This document shows, piece after piece, positions 1 through 8,769 of a stretch of DNA of 64,000 nt; within the stretch, counting starts at the first letter, position 1, and every line of letters begins with the position of its first letter. The DNA is taken from positions 8,432,001-8,496,000 of the forward strand of contig NZ_CP021780.1 of NCBI RefSeq assembly GCF_002192415.1, given 5' to 3'. The translations under genes were made by a program, and so were the position numbers. The notes under the pieces are model-generated. The model did no database searches. It was not told the DNA's origin and was given only the letters and a program-made list of their open reading frames with translations. This DNA is from Paenibacillus donghaensis (GTDB taxonomy: Bacteria; Bacillota; Bacilli; Paenibacillales; Paenibacillaceae).

Positions 1-731
1 CGCATCTCGCGATGCTCGCTTTCATGGGAGTCGGCATTCCGTTTATCGAGATTAAGCGCAGCCCGCAGCATATCCGCTATTTCTACATCATGCTGGCACT
101 CAATTTCTTCATCTTGCTGGCTACAGGGACAAGAGGGCCGATTCTGGCGCTGGCGCTGATGGTGCTGTACTACTTCTATGATATTTCCCGGCAGTATCTG
201 AAGGGCAAGACCACTTATCTGATTCCACTGATGGGTTCGTTTCTGTTGATCTTCGCAGCCGTCTTTATGCAGCTGGATAACTTCAGGAAACGTTCCTTTG
301 AGCGGACAACAGACACGGCTGTGGACCTTTCGGGTCGGTCCGAGGCCTGGGAATATTTCCTGAACAAGGCTGCGGACTCCCCTTGGTCGGGCAGGGGACT
401 TGGAGCCGTTACTGTGGCGAATGACGGAACGCTCTACAAGGGTTTCGTCGTTCCCCACAATGAGTACATCCGCTTCTATTACGATGGGGGGTATATCGGC
501 GCCATTGTCCTGCTGCTCTCCTTATTGGCTGTGTTCGTTCTGGTTTACAGAGCTTTGGCACCGAAGGTCAAACCTTATTATGTGTTTTTTATTGCAGCGT
601 TTCTAATCTATTCGTTCTCAGACAATACGCTGTCGACGGTCCAATTTATTATTCCGTTCTGTTGGTACCTAAACTGTCTGTACCGGTCTTCACAGCCAAC
701 CGATTCCCCACAAAAAGAAGTGATACGATGA
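1..731 (+). CDS. O-antigen ligase/polymerase-type membrane protein, 5' truncated
   Basis: The frame is open to the left edge, so only the C-terminal ~240 residues are seen. The visible part is strongly hydrophobic and has the motif GTRGP near the middle, then a large loop with GRSEAWEYF and GRGLGAV, then further membrane segments. This layout is typical of the Wzy_C/O-antigen ligase family, which polymerises or transfers lipid-linked oligosaccharide repeats outside the membrane. The stop overlaps the start of the next gene (ATGA at 728-731), which implies translational coupling in an exopolysaccharide operon. Polymerase and ligase cannot be told apart from sequence. Confidence 0.8.
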   Translation, partial: HLAMLAFMGVGIPFIEIKRSPQHIRYFYIMLALNFFILLATGTRGPILALALMVLYYFYDISRQYLKGKTTYLIPLMGSFLLIFAAVFMQLDNFRKRSFERTTDTAVDLSGRSEAWEYFLNKAADSPWSGRGLGAVTVANDGTLYKGFVVPHNEYIRFYYDGGYIGAIVLLLSLLAVFVLVYRALAPKVKPYYVFFIAAFLIYSFSDNTLSTVQFIIPFCWYLNCLYRSSQPTDSPQKEVIR

Positions 732-1501
732 ACCAAGTGAATATGTTCGATGTCAATTTCGATAACTATGATTTCATGGATCTGCTTGAATACATCGACA
801 GGACCATTAAGGAGAGGAATCAATCCTACATTCTCACCTGCAATGTCGATCATGTAATCAAGCTGCGCAAGGACAAAGAGTTTCAGACCGTATATTCTGA
901 AGCCGGAGCGGTTGTCGCCGATGGAATGCCGCTCATCTGGGCCTCCAAAATGCTCGGAAAGCCGCTGAAGCAGAAGGTATCCGGGGCGGATTTGTTCAGC
1001 CGTCTGGGAGAAGCCTTTGAGCAAAGGAAGTACCGGCTGTTCTTCCTCGGCTCTGCTGAAGGTGTGCCGGAGCAGGCAACCAAGAATCTGAAGGCGTCCT
1101 ATCCGGGCATGAACATTGTTGGATGCTACTCTCCCTCCTACGGGTTTGAGAACAACGCGGAAGAGAATGAACGGATTGTAAGGATGCTGACAGAAGCCCA
1201 GCCGGATATTGTATTTGTCGGTGTCGGGGCACCCAAGCAGGAGAAGTGGATCTACCGCCACTACACCTCCTATCAGGCTCCGATCTCGATCGGAGTGGGA
1301 GCTACCTTCGACTTCCTGTCCGGGTCGGTCAAGCGGGCACCGGATTTCATGCAGAAGACCGGACTTGAATGGTTCTGGCGGCTTAGCCAGGAGCCGGGCC
1401 GGCTCTGGAAGAGATATCTGGTGGACGATGCGCAGTTCCTGGTGTTGCTGTTGAAGGAGCTGCGCAAACGGGATAAAGCAAGAGACGGAAAAATAGAGTA
1501 G
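728..1501 (+). CDS. WecG/TagA/CpsF family glycosyltransferase
   Basis: A 257-residue cytosolic or peripheral protein with family signatures: TCNVDHVIKLRKD near residue 40, DGMPLIWASKMLG, a central FFLGSAEGV, and VGVGAPKQEKWI followed by GVGATFDFLSGSVKRAP. The GT26 family transfers a sugar (for example ManNAc or glucuronate) from a UDP donor to a polyprenyl-linked acceptor. An in-frame ATG exists at 662, but 728 is preferred: it forms an ATGA overlap with the upstream gene and conservation begins there. The donor sugar cannot be read from sequence. Glucuronate is attractive because a UDP-glucose dehydrogenase lies in the same cluster. Confidence 0.88.
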   Translation: MNQVNMFDVNFDNYDFMDLLEYIDRTIKERNQSYILTCNVDHVIKLRKDKEFQTVYSEAGAVVADGMPLIWASKMLGKPLKQKVSGADLFSRLGEAFEQRKYRLFFLGSAEGVPEQATKNLKASYPGMNIVGCYSPSYGFENNAEENERIVRMLTEAQPDIVFVGVGAPKQEKWIYRHYTSYQAPISIGVGATFDFLSGSVKRAPDFMQKTGLEWFWRLSQEPGRLWKRYLVDDAQFLVLLLKELRKRDKARDGKIE

Positions 1502-1542
1502 CCGGAAAGTCCGGGGCTTACAGTGAAGTGGGGGTGAAGCAG

Positions 1543-3033
1543 ATGAACCGCAATGAAGGAAGCCTGGCACTTCCGTCGCTGACATCGATCAAGGCAGCTG
1601 CCGTTCTGGCAGGATTCATTGCCCTATGTCTCGGACTGCCGATGATGATCGGATTAGTCAGCGCGAAGCTAAGCGCCTCGAACAGCCTGCAAGGTGTGGT
1701 GCTGGCGGGAATTCTGTTCCCGGCCCTGCTGCTTGCATTGGTAAGACCGCGGCAGCTGGTTCCTTACACCCTGCTGATCTGGGCGGTGGCACCGGAGCTG
1801 CGGCGGATCTCCGACTGGAGTGAAGGGGTATACCATTCGGTATCCCTGCTGAGTCTCGCACCGCTGCTGACCGGAGCGACGCTGGTGATCCCGGTGCTGA
1901 AGGAGATTCACAGAATCCAGAAATCCTCCACCCGGATTATCCTGCTGTTCGCTGTAGCCCTGGGATATGGCGCCTTGATCGGGCTGGCCAAGAACGGGAT
2001 GGGCTCGGTGTACGATCTGGCCAATTATATTGTTCCGCTGCTGCTGCTGCCGTACTTCGCAGTAACCCGGTTCAAGGCCAAGGATATTGACCGGCTGCTC
2101 TACGCTTATGCCAACATCGCTGTACTAGTGGCGATCTACGGAATAGTGCAGTATCTGACCGTTCCGCCGTGGGATGCCTTTTGGATGCGAAATGCGGATA
2201 TGATCTCCATCGGAACCCCTTATCCGCTGGAGGTTCGGGTCTTCTCTACCTTGAATTCGCCGGGTCCGGCGGCTACCTTCCTGGTATTCGCCCTGGTGCC
2301 GATGATTCTGGAGAAGAGATGGCAGGGCACGCTGCGCTGGATCGGTGTGCTGCTGGTGGTGATCTGCCTCTTGACTACGCTGGTCCGTTCAGCCTGGCTT
2401 GTCCTTCTTGTCATGCTGCTGGTCTATATCGCTTCCTCTTCCTCCAAGGGGAAATGGAAGTCTCTGCTCCAGCTGGTATTCGTTGCGGCCGCACTCTTCT
2501 GGATTGTGCCGAAGCTGCCGGGAGCCGAGGGGCTGGTAGCCCGGGTAGAGACCTTGACTTCTGTCTCGGAGGACCATTCCTACAATGAGCGGCTGAGCCT
2601 ATGGCAGAATATGCTGCCGATGGTGGCTTCCAACCCTGTAGGGCAGGGCATCGGCAGTGTGGGGCAGGGAACGAAGATCGGCAATGCCGGCGAACTTGGT
2701 GAATACGGCAATATGGACAACGGAGTGATCGCCTTGCTGCTCACCTTTGGCGTACTGGGAGGGCTATTCTTCTTCAGTGCCCTGGCGGCTGTAGCCAAAC
2801 AAATTGTGTCCAGGGTGATCAGCAAGGATAACCTTCAGCCGTATTCGCGGCTGGCACTCGCTGCATGGACGGGCGCAGTGGTCAGCCTGGTGTCGGACAA
2901 TGGGTTCCCCGGACTTAAGGGGTACCTGATCTGGATGCTGGTCGGCCTTGGCCTCAGCGCGAAAGAGATAACACAGAGCAGAAGGAAGGGAAATCCCCAT
3001 GGAGCAGTTGAACGCAAAATCACTTCCCAATAG
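1543..3033 (+). CDS. Wzy-like O-antigen polymerase/ligase family membrane protein
   Basis: A 496-residue protein with about ten hydrophobic segments and a large extracytoplasmic loop containing RVFSTLNSPGPAA. A downstream loop has the motif SYNERLSLWQNMLPMV followed by GQGIGSVG, as in the Wzy_C/O-antigen ligase family. It probably joins lipid-linked repeat units outside the membrane. A GTG at 1528 is possible, but the ATG at 1543 sits 5-6 bases after a GGGGGTGA ribosome binding site and is preferred. This is the second protein of this family in the cluster (see the truncated gene at the left edge). The 3' end overlaps the flippase gene by 35 bases. Confidence 0.85.
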   Translation: MNRNEGSLALPSLTSIKAAAVLAGFIALCLGLPMMIGLVSAKLSASNSLQGVVLAGILFPALLLALVRPRQLVPYTLLIWAVAPELRRISDWSEGVYHSVSLLSLAPLLTGATLVIPVLKEIHRIQKSSTRIILLFAVALGYGALIGLAKNGMGSVYDLANYIVPLLLLPYFAVTRFKAKDIDRLLYAYANIAVLVAIYGIVQYLTVPPWDAFWMRNADMISIGTPYPLEVRVFSTLNSPGPAATFLVFALVPMILEKRWQGTLRWIGVLLVVICLLTTLVRSAWLVLLVMLLVYIASSSSKGKWKSLLQLVFVAAALFWIVPKLPGAEGLVARVETLTSVSEDHSYNERLSLWQNMLPMVASNPVGQGIGSVGQGTKIGNAGELGEYGNMDNGVIALLLTFGVLGGLFFFSALAAVAKQIVSRVISKDNLQPYSRLALAAWTGAVVSLVSDNGFPGLKGYLIWMLVGLGLSAKEITQSRRKGNPHGAVERKITSQ

Positions 3034-4378
3034 CACAGTCTGGTCCTCCTTGAAGCGGTTCTCAAAGAGCAACGACAATAGCTCGGCTGCCGTGAAGACC
3101 ATGTTTGTCAGCGTATTGATCCTGCTGGTGAATATCCTCACTGGTGTGCTGACAGCCCGTTATCTTGGACCTACAGGACGCGGGGAGCAGACAGCTATGG
3201 TGAATTGGTCACAGTTTCTGGCGTTCAGCATGAGCTTCGGCATTCCGTCCGCTCTGATCTACAATGCCAAAAAGAACCCGGATGACGCCGGGGTGCTCTA
3301 CCGGATGGCACTGCTGCTCGGCATTGTCTTCGGGACAGCCGCAATGATCATCGGCATTCTGGTTCTGCCCTACTGGCTGAAATCCTTCAGCCCGGAGGTA
3401 GTGCGCTTCGCGCAATGGTCGATGATTCTGTGCCCTATAGTAGTGGTGTCACAGATTAACAATGCGGCGTATCAGTTCAGAGGCGACTACAAGAAATTTA
3501 ACTGGATTCGTTATCTGACTCCGCTGCTTACACTGGGCATGATCATCGTTCTGATCCTTGGCGGCTGGATGAACCCGTTCACTACGGCACTGGCTTACCT
3601 GGTTCCCGGAGCACCGCTCTTCATCGGAATGACGCTGGTACTGCTGCGCACCTACAGGGTCAAAATGAAGGATGCCTACCTGAACTTCCGCAGGCTGTTC
3701 ACCTACGGTCTGGGCTCCTACGGCAACGATCTGCTGGGTCAATTCTCTTATTACATTGACCAGATTGTCATTGCCGGGCTGCTGCGGCCCGCTGATCTCG
3801 GGCTGTACGCCGTAGCCGTGAGCCTGTCGCGAATGGTGAAGTTCTTCTCCAACTCGATTACGGTCGTGTTGTTCCCGAAGGCTTCCGAGTTGGGCAAGGA
3901 GGAGGCGGTAGCCCTTACCTTCAAGGCCTTCCGCATCAGCACCACCTTCACGCTGCTGGGCTCGCTGCTCCTGATGGTGCTTGCGCCACTGGTCATCCCG
4001 CTCCTGTACGGCAAGGAGTTCAATGAGGCGCTGACTGTATTCCGACTCTTGCTGCTGGAGGTGACGATCAGCGGAGGAACACTGATTCTGGCCCAGGTGT
4101 TCATGGCGCTCGGCAAGCCGAAGTTCGTCTCGATGCTCCAGGGTGTGGGCCTGATCCTCGTCATTCCGCTGCTGTTCCTGCTCGTGCCGAAGTTCGGCCT
4201 GTTGGGAGCGGGCGCGGCAATGTTGTCCTCGGCCGTGCTGCGGCTGCTGTTTATTATTCTTAATATCAAATACAACCTGAAGGTGAAGCTTCCCTGGATG
4301 TTTATCAACCGGGAGGACATTCAGTGGATGAAGACGACAATGAATTCCTATATCCGCAAGAAACCTAGCGAGACCTAA
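2999..4378 (+). CDS. Wzx-type polysaccharide flippase (MATE/MVF superfamily)
   Basis: A 459-residue polytopic protein with about twelve hydrophobic segments. It begins with a cytosolic tail and then LILLVNILTGVLTARYLGPTGRGE, the N-terminal signature of polysaccharide biosynthesis flippases. Later motifs GSYGNDLLGQFSYYIDQIVIAGLL and ADLGLYAVAVSLSRMV fit the same family. It should move lipid-linked oligosaccharide units across the membrane to the Wzy-type polymerase. The ATG at 2999 follows GGAAGGGAA at good spacing and lies inside the 3' end of the previous gene, so the two are probably co-translated. Confidence 0.88.
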   Translation: MEQLNAKSLPNSTVWSSLKRFSKSNDNSSAAVKTMFVSVLILLVNILTGVLTARYLGPTGRGEQTAMVNWSQFLAFSMSFGIPSALIYNAKKNPDDAGVLYRMALLLGIVFGTAAMIIGILVLPYWLKSFSPEVVRFAQWSMILCPIVVVSQINNAAYQFRGDYKKFNWIRYLTPLLTLGMIIVLILGGWMNPFTTALAYLVPGAPLFIGMTLVLLRTYRVKMKDAYLNFRRLFTYGLGSYGNDLLGQFSYYIDQIVIAGLLRPADLGLYAVAVSLSRMVKFFSNSITVVLFPKASELGKEEAVALTFKAFRISTTFTLLGSLLLMVLAPLVIPLLYGKEFNEALTVFRLLLLEVTISGGTLILAQVFMALGKPKFVSMLQGVGLILVIPLLFLLVPKFGLLGAGAAMLSSAVLRLLFIILNIKYNLKVKLPWMFINREDIQWMKTTMNSYIRKKPSET

Positions 4379-4397
4379 GACAAAGGAGGAAACCTTC

Positions 4398-5252
4398 ATG
4401 GATTCAGTGACAAGTGTGCTTGGCAGCCCGGGCAGTATTCCCATCTCGGCTGTAATCATTGCCCAGGATGACGAAACTCGAATTGCCAAAGCCATTCAGT
4501 CCTGCAGGCTATTCGCCGACGAGGTGGTTGTGATCGACGGAGGCAGCAAGGACGGGACGGTGCAGCTGGCGGAGAGCCTGGATTGCCGGGTATACGTCAA
4601 CCCATGGCCCGGATATGCGAAGCAGAGAGAATTCGGGGTGGAACGTGCCGTCCATGATTGGGTCTTCCTTATCGATACCGACGAAGTGGTCAGCGACGAG
4701 CTGGGCGCCGATATTCTGGCCCGCAAGCCTGCGCTGACGGACCCGGGCATAGCGTATTCGCTCTACCGGATTGGTGACTTTCTCGGCAGATGGCTGGACC
4801 GGGGCGAATATCTGGTCCGCTTGTACAACCGCAAGCAGTATGGCATCCGCAACAGTCTGGTGCATGAAATGCCGGACGTCTCGGAGGACCGGACGGTCCG
4901 CCTGACAGGGACACTGTGGCATCAAGGCTTCCGCAGCATCAATGACCATGTGGCCCGGTTCAATAAATATACCGATCTGGAAGCGCAAAGCGCCTTTGAG
5001 AGCGGCAAACCATTCCGGCTCAGCCATCTGCTGCTCCGACCGCCGGCCCGCTTCCTGCAGAAGTATTTCCTGCATGGTCTGTTCAAGAAAGGAATATCCG
5101 GCTTCGCGGTTTCCGTATTCTGGGTGATGTATGAATTCATGGTCGGCTTCAAGCTCTACGAATTGAACAGCTCGAGTAAGCTGGCCCAGCATAATGCCAA
5201 AGGCCAGAACACGAAAGAAGAAAAAGGAGAGAGAAGTTATGCCGTACAATGA
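4398..5252 (+). CDS. Family 2 glycosyltransferase (WaaE/KdtX type)
   Basis: A 284-residue GT2 enzyme with a GT-A fold. The N-terminal ISAVIIAQDDETRIAKAI and VVIDGGSKDGT are the nucleotide-binding start of the fold, and FLIDTDEVVS carries the metal-binding DxD. The C-terminal half (LWHQGFRSINDHVARFNKY) resembles the WaaE-like subfamily, which often adds a sugar to lipid-linked glycans. The ATG follows an AAAGGAGG ribosome binding site. The next gene starts 14 bases before this one ends. The substrate is unknown. Confidence 0.88.
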   Translation: MDSVTSVLGSPGSIPISAVIIAQDDETRIAKAIQSCRLFADEVVVIDGGSKDGTVQLAESLDCRVYVNPWPGYAKQREFGVERAVHDWVFLIDTDEVVSDELGADILARKPALTDPGIAYSLYRIGDFLGRWLDRGEYLVRLYNRKQYGIRNSLVHEMPDVSEDRTVRLTGTLWHQGFRSINDHVARFNKYTDLEAQSAFESGKPFRLSHLLLRPPARFLQKYFLHGLFKKGISGFAVSVFWVMYEFMVGFKLYELNSSSKLAQHNAKGQNTKEEKGERSYAVQ

Positions 5253-6432
5253 CGGGTTGAACATTATGACGACGGGACTCAGCTGGCCCTCCCTGCAGCC
5301 CGGCGGACTGAATACGTATTTCAAATCCGTATGCGAGCAGCTCTCCTCCCGCAATCGGGTACATGCGTTGATCTGCAGTCCGGAAACGCCGCCTACCCCT
5401 GAGGATTTGATTATCCACAATGCCGGAGACCCCAAGGAGACGATCTGGAAACGCAAGGATGCGTTCCAACGCAAAGCGGCTGATCTAATGGGCAACGGCA
5501 GTGGGCGTATTGATATCCTCTACTCCCATTTCGCCCCTTACGGCATTGGCCCCGCGATTGAAGCGAAGAAACGCGGTATTCCCGTGATCATGACCTTCCA
5601 TGGTCCCTGGAATGAAGAAATGAAGATCGAAGGCCAGGGCATCAAGCACCGGGTCAAGACAACGATAGCGAAATCGATTGAACGCAAGGCTTACAAGCTG
5701 GCCGATAAATTCATCGTGCTAAGCGAGACGTTCCGTGACATTCTGCACAAGCAGCATGATGTGCCGCTGCACAAGATCATTATTATACCGGGCGCGGCGA
5801 ACATCGAACGGTTTGTTCCGGCCACCAACCGGCTGGCGATCCGCAGAACGCTGAATCTGCCGGAAGGCGCCACGACCGTATTCACGGTCCGCAGACTGGT
5901 GAACCGGATGGGCCTGCTGCAGCTGCTTGAAGCCTGGAAGCAGGTATCCGAGCGTTTCCCGAACGCGATCCTGCTGATCGGCGGCAAAGGTCCGCTGCGC
6001 GGAGAGCTGGAAGAGAAAATCGCCGATTATGGGCTGAGCAACAAGGTGAGGCTGCTCGGCTATATCCCGGACCATGAACTAACCTCGTATTACCAGGCAG
6101 CCGACATGTTTGTAGTTCCCTCTCAGGCGCTGGAAGGCTTCGGCCTAATCACCGTAGAGGCACTGGCGACTGGCTTGCCGGTGATGGCGACCCCCATCGG
6201 CGGCAACAAAGAAATTCTGCAGGGCTTCCGTCCCGAGCTGCTGTTCAAGAGTGCGGCCAGCGAGGATATGGCTGAAGGCATGATCCATATGCTGAGCAAC
6301 CGCAAGCTGCTGCCCAGCCGTGAGGAATGCCGGGGGCATGTGCTGGAGAAGTACACCTGGCAGCATGTAGCCGACCAGGTGGAGACGGTGTTCCTTCAAA
6401 CCTTGGGAAAGGGTGTGGCCGCAGGATGCTAA
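5239..6432 (+). CDS. Family 4 glycosyltransferase
   Basis: A 397-residue GT-B enzyme. The N-terminal domain has a glycine-rich acceptor loop (WPSLQPGGLNTY), and the C-terminal Glycos_transf_1 domain has GGKGPLRGELEE and the EGFGLITVEALATGLPV motif, the E-x7-E nucleotide-sugar site. The ATG at 5239 is chosen over an upstream in-frame ATG (5194) because AAAGGAGAGAG lies just upstream of it. The gene overlaps the preceding GT2 gene by 14 bases and touches the following GT4 gene. It probably adds one sugar of the repeat unit. Donor and linkage are not deducible. Confidence 0.88.
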   Translation: MPYNDGLNIMTTGLSWPSLQPGGLNTYFKSVCEQLSSRNRVHALICSPETPPTPEDLIIHNAGDPKETIWKRKDAFQRKAADLMGNGSGRIDILYSHFAPYGIGPAIEAKKRGIPVIMTFHGPWNEEMKIEGQGIKHRVKTTIAKSIERKAYKLADKFIVLSETFRDILHKQHDVPLHKIIIIPGAANIERFVPATNRLAIRRTLNLPEGATTVFTVRRLVNRMGLLQLLEAWKQVSERFPNAILLIGGKGPLRGELEEKIADYGLSNKVRLLGYIPDHELTSYYQAADMFVVPSQALEGFGLITVEALATGLPVMATPIGGNKEILQGFRPELLFKSAASEDMAEGMIHMLSNRKLLPSREECRGHVLEKYTWQHVADQVETVFLQTLGKGVAAGC

Positions 6433-7565
6433 GAATAGCTTATATCGATCACACCGCCAAATGGAGCGGAGGCGAAGTCGCTCTGTTCAATATTCTTACC
6501 AACATAGGTGATCAGATCGACCCGCTGGTAATTCTGGCCGAGGAAGGCACCTTGGCAGAGCGGCTGCGCGATAGAGGCATCGATGTGCGGGTGATTCCGC
6601 TGGACGAGAGCATCCGCAGCCGCGGCCGCAATGCCGTGAATCTCGGCGCACTGGCAGCGGCGATGAAGCTGCTGGCCTACGGCCGCAAGCTGGCACCGCT
6701 GCTGAAGCAGGAGAAGGTGGATTGTGTACACACCAATTCCCTGAAGTCAGCCTTCTATGGAGCCGTTGCCGCCAAGAAGGCGGGTATCCCGCTGATCTGG
6801 CATATCCGTGACCATATCGGTGCCCCTTATCTGAAGCCGGTCGTCGCCAAGGTGATCAGGCTGCTGTCGCGGCTGCTGCCCAATGGCGTCATCGCCAATT
6901 CCAAGTCCACGCTGAATGCGCTGGAGCTGCCGCGCTCGAAGAAGACATTGGTGGTGTATTCCGCTTTTGCCAAAGCGATCGGAAGCGGCATCGGCATCCG
7001 CGATCAGAAGGACTTCAACGTACTGCTGGTAGGGCGGCTCGCGCACTGGAAAGGCCAGCATGTTGTGCTGGAAGCAGCCAAAGCATTCAAGTACGATCCG
7101 CGGGTCAAGTTCTGGCTCGCCGGAGACGCCTTGTTCGGTGAAGAGGAATACAAGCAGGAGCTGCTGCGGAAGATGGACGATGACCTACTAACCAATGTGA
7201 GCCTGCTCGGCCATGTTGAGGACATTCAGGGCTTGATGAATAAAGCGGATCTCTTGATCCACACCTCCATAACGCCTGAGCCGTTCGGCCAGGTTATTGT
7301 CGAGGGCATGGCTGCGGGACTTCCGGTGATCGCCTCCAATGAAGGCGGACCGGTAGAGATCGTGGTACCCGGAGAGACAGGGCTGCTGATTCAGCCCGGA
7401 GATCCGAACCTGCTGGCAGAGTCGATCACCTGGATGCTGGAGCATCCCGAGGAACGCAGACGGATGGCAGATCAGGGCATGCGGCGGGTGAAAGAGCATT
7501 TTGTAATCGAGAATACCGTCAAAGACATTGTAGCTTATTATAAGGGACTGCTGGCTGGGACCTGA
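6426..7565 (+). CDS. Family 4 glycosyltransferase
   Basis: A 379-residue GT-B protein beginning MLRIAYIDHTAKWSGGEVALF, the usual acceptor-site start of GT4 enzymes. The C-terminal domain contains VGRLAHWKGQHVVLEA and PEPFGQVIVEGMAAGLPVIA, the E-x7-E donor-binding motif. The ATG at 6426 overlaps the stop of the previous gene (6430-6432). The longer in-frame extension to 6327 runs inside that gene and is rejected. This is the second of three GT4 enzymes in a row in the polysaccharide operon. Confidence 0.88.
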   Translation: MLRIAYIDHTAKWSGGEVALFNILTNIGDQIDPLVILAEEGTLAERLRDRGIDVRVIPLDESIRSRGRNAVNLGALAAAMKLLAYGRKLAPLLKQEKVDCVHTNSLKSAFYGAVAAKKAGIPLIWHIRDHIGAPYLKPVVAKVIRLLSRLLPNGVIANSKSTLNALELPRSKKTLVVYSAFAKAIGSGIGIRDQKDFNVLLVGRLAHWKGQHVVLEAAKAFKYDPRVKFWLAGDALFGEEEYKQELLRKMDDDLLTNVSLLGHVEDIQGLMNKADLLIHTSITPEPFGQVIVEGMAAGLPVIASNEGGPVEIVVPGETGLLIQPGDPNLLAESITWMLEHPEERRRMADQGMRRVKEHFVIENTVKDIVAYYKGLLAGT

Positions 7566-7664
7566 TCCTACGCGGCAGACTTAACGAAGCGGATAGACCT
7601 AGCGGCAATGGATTACACAGCAATGCTGAAGAGGATGCTCCATAAAACTTTGAGGATGATTCAC

Positions 7665-8765
7665 ATGAAAATTGCGATAGCGCACGATTACTTAATCCAA
7701 ATGGGCGGAGCGGAACGTGTGGTGGAGGTGTTCCACCAGATGTACCCGGAAGCTCCGATCTTCACGACGGTTTTTAACGGAAGCCGCCTAACTGACAACC
7801 TCAAAGACGCGGATATCCGGGCCTCCTGGCTGCAGAAGATTCCGGGTGTGAAGACCAATTTTAAAGGGGTGCTGCCGCTTTATCCCATGGCCATCCGTGA
7901 TTTGGACTTTCGCGGTTTCGATATCGTCCTTAGCTCCAGCAGTGCTTTTATGAAAAGCATTCAGGTGCCAAAACATACGTTTCATCTTTGTTACTGCCAT
8001 ACTCCAATGCGGTTTGCATGGGATTACGACACTTACATGGAACGTCAGTCGAATTCCGGTCTGTTCAAGAAGATGCTGAAGGTATATATGCAGCAGCTCA
8101 AGAGCTGGGATCAGAAGACCTCCAAGAATGTGAATCAGTTCGTAGCCAACTCGTCTGTCGTCAAGAAGCGGATTGAGAACTACTACCACAGAGATTCGGA
8201 TGTCATCTTTCCGCCCATCAACACTTCACGCTTCAAAAGCTCGGCCAACATCGGCGATTATTATCTGATTGTGTCCCGGCTGGTCTCCTACAAGCGGATA
8301 GACCTGGCTGTCGAAGCCTTCAGCCGCAACGGCCTCAAGCTGCTGATTGTCGGCGACGGACCTGACCGCAAGCGTCTGGAGGGCATGGCCAAGGACAATG
8401 TGCAGTTTCTGGGCAGGCTGGAGGATGAGCAGGTTACCGGGCTGATGGCCCAGTGCCGGGCGTTTGTTTTTCCGGGAGAAGAGGATTTCGGAATTACCCC
8501 GCTGGAAGCCAACGCCGCTGGAAGACCGGTCATTGCCTATCAGGCAGGCGGGGCGCTGGACACGATTGTGCCTTATGTGAACGGCGTATTTTTTCAGCAT
8601 CAGGAAGTGGAAGACCTGCAGCAGGCGATCAACGAAGTGGAAGCCTATGCCTGGGATATCGGCCAGATTATCGGCCACGCACAGAAATTCGATGAGCAGA
8701 CGTTTATGGTCCAGTTCAAGCAGTATGTTGAACAGGCCTACGTCAATTTCCTAAAAGGAGGATGA
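7665..8765 (+). CDS. Family 4 glycosyltransferase, mannosyltransferase-like
   Basis: A 366-residue GT-B protein beginning MKIAIAHDYLIQMGGAERVV. The motif CYCHTPMRFAWD and the C-terminal EEDFGITPLEANAAGRPVIA are typical of a WbaZ/RfaB-like GT4 subgroup that contains known mannosyltransferases. The ATG at 7665 follows GAGGATGA and is better than the in-frame ATGs upstream at 7608 and 7623. The gene is separated from the previous one by 99 bases and ends four bases before the UDP-glucose dehydrogenase gene. A mannosyl donor is plausible because GDP-mannose synthesis (manC) is encoded just downstream, but this is inference. Confidence 0.87.
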   Translation: MKIAIAHDYLIQMGGAERVVEVFHQMYPEAPIFTTVFNGSRLTDNLKDADIRASWLQKIPGVKTNFKGVLPLYPMAIRDLDFRGFDIVLSSSSAFMKSIQVPKHTFHLCYCHTPMRFAWDYDTYMERQSNSGLFKKMLKVYMQQLKSWDQKTSKNVNQFVANSSVVKKRIENYYHRDSDVIFPPINTSRFKSSANIGDYYLIVSRLVSYKRIDLAVEAFSRNGLKLLIVGDGPDRKRLEGMAKDNVQFLGRLEDEQVTGLMAQCRAFVFPGEEDFGITPLEANAAGRPVIAYQAGGALDTIVPYVNGVFFQHQEVEDLQQAINEVEAYAWDIGQIIGHAQKFDEQTFMVQFKQYVEQAYVNFLKGG

Positions 8766-8769
8766 ATGT